Assembly: GCA_035289625.1 (NCBI GenBank)
Contig: DATDWP010000014.1
Location: 1-5,376, forward strand
Direction of reading: 5' to 3'
DNA length: 5,376 nt
From: UBA10205 sp035289625
GTDB lineage: Archaea > Iainarchaeota > Iainarchaeia > Iainarchaeales > Iainarchaeaceae
Shown piece by piece: positions 4,643-5,376 of the stretch (positions within the stretch are counted from its first letter, which is position 1; each line of letters begins with the position of its first letter). Made by a program: the position numbers and the translations under genes. The notes beneath the pieces are model-generated. The model was not told where the DNA came from. It saw nothing but the letters and a program-made list of their open reading frames with translations, and made no database searches.

Positions 4643-5376
4643 ATGAAGGAGAGCGAATTTATTTGGATGAATGGCAAATTGGTAAAATGGCATGATGCAA
4701 AGGTGCACATCCTAACCCATGCGCTGCATTACGGAACAGGGGTATTTGAAGGAATTAGGTGCTATCATACACGCAAAGGGCCTGCCCTTTTTCGTCTCAA
4801 AGACCATATAAAAAGGCTACTCAATTCTGCGCATATAATGCAATTCAAAACCAATTTTACACATAAAGAATACGAGGATGCTTGCAAAGAGCTTGTGCGC
4901 GTGAACAAATTCAAAGAATGCTACTTGCGCCCGCTCATTTATTTAGGGTATGGAAAAATGGGGATCACAACAACAGATTGCCCGGTTGATAGCGCAATTA
5001 CTCCTTGGGTGTGGGACACTTATTTAGGGGAAGATGGGCAAAAAAATGGGATCCGCGCAAAAGTGTGCTCATTTTCGCGCCACAGCCCAAATGCAATGAT
5101 GACAAAAGCAAAAGCAACCGGCAATTACACAAATAGCGCGCTTGCAAAAATGGATGCACTCAACGCCGGATACCAGGAAGCAATTTTACTGGATATTTTC
5201 GGGAATGTTGCAGAGTGCAGCGTTGAAAATATTTTCATTGTAAGAAACGGCGTACTTATAACTCCGCCTACAACAAATACGCTAGAAGGCCTAACGCGAG
5301 ATTCGATAATGCAAATCGCCCGCGATATGAAAATTAAAGTGCGGGAAGAAACTTTCACAAAAGACCAGCTCTACAT
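4643..5376 (+). CDS. ilvE: Branched-chain amino acid aminotransferase, C-terminus cut by window edge
   Basis: IlvE is a fold-type IV pyridoxal-phosphate enzyme that interconverts leucine, isoleucine and valine with their 2-keto acids, using glutamate/2-ketoglutarate. The window holds 244 codons and two further bases; the E. coli enzyme has 309 residues, so roughly the last fifth is missing. Landmarks: FIWMNGKLVKWHDAKV (6-21), HALHYGTGVFEGIRCY (26-41), HIKRL with phosphate-binding R58, YLRPLIYLG (94-102), TKAKATGNY (154-162) with PLP-binding Lys157, GYQEAILLD (176-184), AECSVENIF (190-198) with E191, and the closing TPP and LEGLTRDSI motifs. The start at 4643 keeps the conserved IW-NG segment and has a Shine-Dalgarno. 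It runs divergently from protein B and panB. Its keto product from valine is PanB's substrate. A D-amino acid or aminodeoxychorismate lyase identity is unlikely given the IlvE-type HYGTGVFEGIR. Confidence 0.95.
   Translation, partial: MKESEFIWMNGKLVKWHDAKVHILTHALHYGTGVFEGIRCYHTRKGPALFRLKDHIKRLLNSAHIMQFKTNFTHKEYEDACKELVRVNKFKECYLRPLIYLGYGKMGITTTDCPVDSAITPWVWDTYLGEDGQKNGIRAKVCSFSRHSPNAMMTKAKATGNYTNSALAKMDALNAGYQEAILLDIFGNVAECSVENIFIVRNGVLITPPTTNTLEGLTRDSIMQIARDMKIKVREETFTKDQLY

Noticed and set aside
4536..4643. 36-residue N-terminal extension of protein B from a TTG at 4643
   Set aside because: It would cover the whole divergent promoter region and share a base with the ilvE start. The ATG at 4535 has a Shine-Dalgarno-like site and a TATA-like box at a suitable distance.
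5125..5358. Minus-strand frame opposite ilvE
   Set aside because: It is antisense to conserved IlvE motifs including the PLP-lysine region and has no supporting signal.

Overview
The window looks like archaeal chromosome, probably from a small-genome DPANN-type lineage (inference). Reasons: a single-fold archaeal histone, the start of a Hef-type repair helicase, a RadA/KaiC-family ATPase, an archaeal-style cytidylate kinase-like protein, compact overlapping genes, and TATA-like promoters instead of bacterial -35/-10 pairs. I see no tRNA, rRNA, CRISPR array, insertion sequence or phage gene. The lineage cannot be fixed from this sequence alone.

Layout. 1-183 (minus): N-terminus of a Hef/FANCM-like helicase, cut by the window edge. 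184-348: divergent promoter region with a 9-bp inverted repeat. 349-567 (plus): histone. It converges on a long minus-strand series that runs, in transcription order, from 4535 down to 589: uncharacterised basic protein B, panB (ketopantoate hydroxymethyltransferase), a 143-base gap, uncharacterised basic protein A, a cytidylate kinase-like P-loop kinase, a KaiC-like ATPase overlapping the kinase by 13 bases, and a short sugar-phosphate transferase without a membrane anchor. From 4643 to the right edge (plus), divergent from protein B, lies ilvE (branched-chain aminotransferase), missing its C-terminus.

How the genes may work together. IlvE interconverts valine and 2-ketoisovalerate, and 2-ketoisovalerate is the substrate of PanB, so the right half holds two consecutive steps towards pantoate and coenzyme A. 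Protein B lies between them. Kinase and KaiC-like ATPase are probably co-translated. Hef and histone share a control region but are transcribed apart.

The most novel observation is that proteins A and B, neither of which I recognise, appear to be distant paralogues. They share matching residues in the same order over nearly their whole length, and both have strongly basic N-termini. Second is the phosphoglycosyltransferase-like protein, which keeps the catalytic Asp-Glu pair but lacks the membrane helix and the usual C-terminal motif. I found no recognisable defence or mobile system.
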